A program made the translations under genes and the position numbers. Of a stretch of DNA of 21,628 nucleotides, positions 18,697-21,628 are shown piece after piece. Below the pieces are notes generated by a model. It had not been told where the DNA came from. It did no database searches and saw only the letters and a program-made list of their open reading frames with translations. Source of the stretch: a virus; the IMG/VR virus record IMGVR_UViG_3300027859_000090, positions 1 through 21,628 of that record; one strand, given 5' to 3'. The first letter of the stretch is position 1. Every line of letters starts with the position of its first letter.

Positions 18697-21179
18697 ACGA
18701 AAAAATCCTCCAGTGTTGCTTGTTCTTCGGCCGACCAGCCGATAGACTCTAATATTAGGTTAAGTGGTTCTATAAATGTTTTTTCAAATTGTAAGTCATA
18801 ATCGACGTACTTATGTAGATTTAATTCTTTAGGTAATACGTCAGGAAATGCTATGACATTTTCTTTTATCGAGTTCGGTAACTTTAAGTAACAGAACTTA
18901 ATTCTATCTCCATTCGTAATTAATTCATACTTATCATTTAACTTGTTAAACTTAACATGCCTATTAAATAATAATGAACCTCTTACGTGTATTGGACAAC
19001 TCTTTTTATATATTCGCTTATGGTCGTACCAATCAGTTATGTTTGAAACTCTACGTGGAAAGGCAACCTGTTCAGGCGATAGTGACTTAAACTCATTCTT
19101 AAAGTTTCTTATAAATGTTTGTGTTTCTTCTTGTGTGCCAGATATTATTAAGTTAAATGCTTCACGGAACTTTCCTCTTACAACTTCAGGTGTTGATGAC
19201 TTAATAGCTTCAATACCCATAATCTTAAGCTTAGGTTCTTTATACTGAACACCTTCATTATTATGTACATTTAAAATATATCTTTTCTTTGCAGTCCATA
19301 TGCCACTATCAGATATACCTTCCCTTGCCATGACCATTCTATTCTTATGTGCATTCATGTTATCAAATAATTTTGAGTATGCTTTTTCCAAGACAGGCTC
19401 AAAGTGTTCCTTGCATATCTTATCAAGAAATGATACAGGATTTGTAGGACTTAACTTATCAACTAATGGACCAAAGTTAACGTACAGTGAATCCGTATCG
19501 ATTGCAATAACATAATCCTTTTCAGTTTTAAGTATGCCATTCATTGCAGCATTCATTGCCTTTTCAGCCCACTGAATTGCAAGCTGGCCAGATAATGTTA
19601 CACCTTCGGCTAATCTTACATCAAAGTGAGCAAAGTGTTTATTACCTAAAGCACCATACAAACTATTAAGTAGGATCTTAATAGCCATCTGACGATTTTC
19701 CATCGTGTTTATTTCTTTGTCCAACTCAAAGCTATAACCTTTTTGTATTTCTTTTTGTGCTGCAATTTGCATCTTTTTAACTGATACACGCTCATCATAA
19801 TATTCTTCAATAATTTGTGGTAGTACACCATCAAAGTCTTTACGATATGATGAACCATTTGCGGCAACAGAATATGTGCTACTAACTGACTTACCGCTTA
19901 GGTAATACGCAACGTCATTCATTTGTGTGTCTTCAACTAGAGTTTCTGGTGACATATTATATTGTACAATTAAGTTAGGATATAACGAATTCAAATCAAA
20001 AGAAACAACCCAGTTATGCCGGCCAACCTGAGGAGACTTTACATAACCACCTTCAAAGGGTCGATATGGTTTTTCTGTCATGTCGATAGGTACAACCTTC
20101 TTAATTAAGTTTAACCTACGATAAATAATTGATTCCCATATTGCTGTAACACCAAAAGTATCTTGATAGTTTACACCACCTTTATACGCCATAGTAAGAG
20201 CCAGAGTAATAAGGCCCATCTTTTCTTCCATTCTATCGACAAGCTCAACATCTTTCATATTATAGTCAATATATTTTTGATGATCATCTTTGTATAAGTT
20301 TTTAAGTGAGCCTGATTCTTCATATGATAACTTCTTTTCACCAAGAACTACGTTTGCTATATGATTAAGCGCATAAGATTCTTGTGGACCATAACTATAA
20401 CCAAACTTTTGAAATAACTCCATGTAATCAAGAGTTTGTATACCTGGGATTTCATACACGTCATTTTCACTACCACGTCTTACAACCTTACGATGTTCTA
20501 GTGGAAGTTCCCATGGAGAAAACTTACTTAGCACAGTAATACCTAACACCTTCGCTGTACGATTAATAATATAAGGTATATCGAAAAATCTTGTATTCCA
20601 ACCAGTAATAACATCAGGTATTACTTCAGGGTGTGACCAAAATTCTAAGAACTTAGTAAGTAGTTCTTCCTCACTATTACACCTAACATATTTAACATCA
20701 CTAATAAGAGCTTTACTTGTATCAAATTCACCATAACCCCAAACATTATATGTGGAGAACTTACTTGACTTATATGTTATGGCGAGTATTTGCTGACTTG
20801 CTTCATTGGCGTGAGGAAATCCATTGTCATAATCTGTTTCAATATCAAACGTACCAACATTAATATCTTCTCTTTTAAACTCAATATCACGTGGAAACTT
20901 TTCAGTAATATATTGTTGCACAAATTTTTTGTTACCGTATATGTGCCTACCACTAACGCCTGCATTTTGCTTAAGCCACTGATTTGCTTCGAACATACTA
21001 GGAAAGTCTACAGCTGATACATCACTACCATCAAAGCCTTTCCAATCACTTTTCATCTTACTTGAAACAAAGAGTCTTGGCTCGAAAAAATCTTTACGCA
21101 TAACTCGTTTACCGTGATTGTCATAACCACGGTAAAGAATATTATTTTTATATCTTATGACATTAGTGTAAAATGACAT
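18693..21179 (-). CDS. 43: DNA polymerase, family B (gp43)
   Basis: 828 aa (T4 gp43 is 898). Exonuclease motifs: Exo I GTFDIETDYDNG with Asp112/Glu114 (same numbers as T4), Exo II GWNTRFFDIPYI (Asp200), Exo III YNMKDVELVDRM (Asp310). Polymerase motifs: A SFDLNSLYPN (393-402), B KILLNSLYGALGNK (501-514), C IDTDSLYVNF (560-569). All catalytic residues are present. The C-terminus EEQATLEDFFV resembles the clamp-binding tail of T4 gp43 (SLDFLF-type). It performs leading- and lagging-strand synthesis with proofreading. The start ATG (21177-21179) has a poor SD (GGA about 10 nt upstream) and follows the previous stop directly, so it is probably translationally coupled. Confidence 0.97.
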   Translation of the reverse strand: MSFYTNVIRYKNNILYRGYDNHGKRVMRKDFFEPRLFVSSKMKSDWKGFDGSDVSAVDFPSMFEANQWLKQNAGVSGRHIYGNKKFVQQYITEKFPRDIEFKREDINVGTFDIETDYDNGFPHANEASQQILAITYKSSKFSTYNVWGYGEFDTSKALISDVKYVRCNSEEELLTKFLEFWSHPEVIPDVITGWNTRFFDIPYIINRTAKVLGITVLSKFSPWELPLEHRKVVRRGSENDVYEIPGIQTLDYMELFQKFGYSYGPQESYALNHIANVVLGEKKLSYEESGSLKNLYKDDHQKYIDYNMKDVELVDRMEEKMGLITLALTMAYKGGVNYQDTFGVTAIWESIIYRRLNLIKKVVPIDMTEKPYRPFEGGYVKSPQVGRHNWVVSFDLNSLYPNLIVQYNMSPETLVEDTQMNDVAYYLSGKSVSSTYSVAANGSSYRKDFDGVLPQIIEEYYDERVSVKKMQIAAQKEIQKGYSFELDKEINTMENRQMAIKILLNSLYGALGNKHFAHFDVRLAEGVTLSGQLAIQWAEKAMNAAMNGILKTEKDYVIAIDTDSLYVNFGPLVDKLSPTNPVSFLDKICKEHFEPVLEKAYSKLFDNMNAHKNRMVMAREGISDSGIWTAKKRYILNVHNNEGVQYKEPKLKIMGIEAIKSSTPEVVRGKFREAFNLIISGTQEETQTFIRNFKNEFKSLSPEQVAFPRRVSNITDWYDHKRIYKKSCPIHVRGSLLFNRHVKFNKLNDKYELITNGDRIKFCYLKLPNSIKENVIAFPDVLPKELNLHKYVDYDLQFEKTFIEPLNLILESIGWSAEEQATLEDFFV

Positions 21180-21365
21180 TTATAGGAAGTCCGATTTATT
21201 TTTATTATTTTGTGGCCAAGTATTAGTTTCCCAAGCTTTGATAAGATTGGGAATGTTAATATTGTATTGTGATAATTCTTTTTGGTTTTTTTGTAGATAA
21301 AGAATTTTGTGTGGAATAGTTGGTTGAGATTGAAAGTTAATATAGTGTTGTTGTAATTTAGACAT
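21180..21365 (-). CDS. 61-aa protein upstream of DNA polymerase
   Basis: The ATG at 21363-21365 has AGGAG 8 nt upstream and is the first gene after promoter P5. The stop TAA directly touches the polymerase ATG (TAAATG). The sequence is Gln/Asn-rich and hydrophilic: LQQHYINFQSQPTIPHKILY, LQKNQKELSQYNINIPNLIK, AWETNTWPQNNKNKSDFL. Not recognised. Because the polymerase has a weak ribosome site, translation of this gene may set polymerase expression. Confidence 0.7.
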   Translation of the reverse strand: MSKLQQHYINFQSQPTIPHKILYLQKNQKELSQYNINIPNLIKAWETNTWPQNNKNKSDFL

Positions 21366-21384
21366 TTATGTTACTCCTCATTTT

Positions 21385-21421
21385 ATAGATCTATTATACA
21401 CTAGTTTTGAGGAAAAGTAAA
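21385..21421 (-). promoter_or_regulatory. Promoter P5 with conserved leader and palindrome
   Basis: TTTACT (21416-21421), spacer 17, TATAAT (21393-21398), minus strand. ATAGATCTAT at 21385-21394 as in P2 and P3; the leader is shorter, joining directly to GAGGAG. A TTAACAAGTTAA palindrome (21433-21444 on plus as TTAACTTGTTAA) lies 12 nt upstream of the -35, closer than at P3/P4, because the A-rich spacer is missing. It drives the 61-aa gene and DNA polymerase. Confidence 0.85.
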
Positions 21422-21432
21422 CAGTTTTGTTA

Positions 21433-21444
21433 TTAACTTGTTAA
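21433..21444. repeat. TTAACTTGTTAA near-palindrome, copy 3
   Basis: One base differs from the perfect TTAACATGTTAA at 16609 and 16857. It starts immediately after the TAG stop (21445-21447) of the Fe-S protein gene, again between a gene end and an early promoter (P5). Confidence 0.7.
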
Positions 21445-21628
21445 CTAAATTGCAAAAGATTCACCGCAGCCGCATTGTGCTGTAGCATTAGGATTTATTA
21501 CTTTAAGGTAAGAGCCACCAAACTCATTTACATAATCTACTGTGCAACCTATGACAAACATTTCAGCAGTCTTATCAATTACTAATATGTTTTCTATAAG
21601 TGTGCCCTTTTCAATATCATCAGTCATA
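21445..21628 (-). CDS. A-type Fe-S cluster assembly protein (HesB/IscA-like), C-terminal part
   Basis: Partial: the frame is open to the right edge. Only about 61 C-terminal residues are seen; the Met at 21625-21627 is probably internal, because A-type proteins are about 105-120 residues and the preceding strand region is missing. The family end is clear: VIGCTVDYVNEFGGSYLKVI and NPNATAQCGCGESF, with the CGC pair of cluster-binding cysteines; the third Cys would lie outside. It transfers or stores Fe-S clusters. HesB/IscA-like genes are common auxiliary metabolic genes of marine T4-like phages. Stop TAG at 21445-21447, followed by the palindrome and promoter P5. Confidence 0.88.
   Translation of the reverse strand, partial: MTDDIEKGTLIENILVIDKTAEMFVIGCTVDYVNEFGGSYLKVINPNATAQCGCGESFAI

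Noticed and set aside
1-21628. Plus-strand genes, tRNAs, CRISPR arrays, insertion sequences
   Set aside because: All plus-strand open frames are antisense to well-supported minus-strand genes and lack SD sites; no cloverleaf, spaced direct-repeat array or transposase-like sequence was seen.

Overview
This window looks like an early/middle-type replication and nucleotide-metabolism region of a T4-like myovirus, AT-rich and probably marine (SAR11/pelagiphage or cyanophage relatives come to mind). The evidence is a family B DNA polymerase (gp43-like), UvsX recombinase, gp41-like DnaB-family helicase, T4-type RNase H, dCMP deaminase and a clear homologue of T4 gp42. Dense small genes with 1-50 nt overlaps, strong Shine-Dalgarno (SD) sites and T4-early-like promoters fit the same picture. 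All credible genes lie on the minus strand and are transcribed from high to low coordinates. The host assignment is inference from AT-richness and gene repertoire only.

In transcription order (right to left): an A-type Fe-S protein cut by the window edge; promoter P5; a 61-aa protein; DNA polymerase; a MazG-like pyrophosphohydrolase; an AEP/prim-pol-like protein; an unknown protein. Two stacked promoter cassettes (P4, P3) follow, each leading small genes. Then comes a long tight operon: a DUF1599-like protein, dCMP hydroxymethylase (gp42-like), dCMP deaminase, a UDG-fold protein, a T4 beta-glucosyltransferase-like GT-B protein, a cupin, a short GDPD-like protein, a nucleotidyltransferase-HAD fusion and a cytosine-C5 methyltransferase. 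Promoter P6 lies over the 3' end of the methyltransferase and leads into a sugar-nucleotide epimerase, UvsX, two small proteins, the helicase, a secreted protein, ThyX and a DUF2061-like membrane protein. P2 leads two unknown proteins, RNase H, a DUF6433-like protein and a 53-aa basic protein. P1 leads a conserved unknown protein, small proteins, a PD-(D/E)XK exonuclease, an EF-hand membrane protein and a GT-A-like glycosyltransferase that runs off the left edge.

The most interesting content is a probable cytosine hypermodification pathway. The gp42-like enzyme keeps both the catalytic Cys and the Asp that marks dCMP (rather than dUMP) specificity, while a separate ThyX supplies dTMP. A GT-B protein with local similarity to T4 beta-glucosyltransferase sits in the same operon, and a MazG-like enzyme next to the polymerase could remove dCTP. 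A C5-methyltransferase in the same operon is unexpected if cytosine is already replaced.

A second layer is regulatory. Six near-identical TTTACA-17-TATAAT promoters occur. Three share a leader with an ATAGATCTAT palindrome on the -10/start region, two others carry different inverted repeats at the same position, and three are preceded by a TTAACATGTTAA-type palindrome at the upstream stop codon. This resembles the mobile promoter/stem-loop cassettes described in T4-type phages. Several genes seem to start at TTG or GTG, and one possibly at ATA, chosen by SD position. Three genes shorter than 60 codons were read directly from the sequence.
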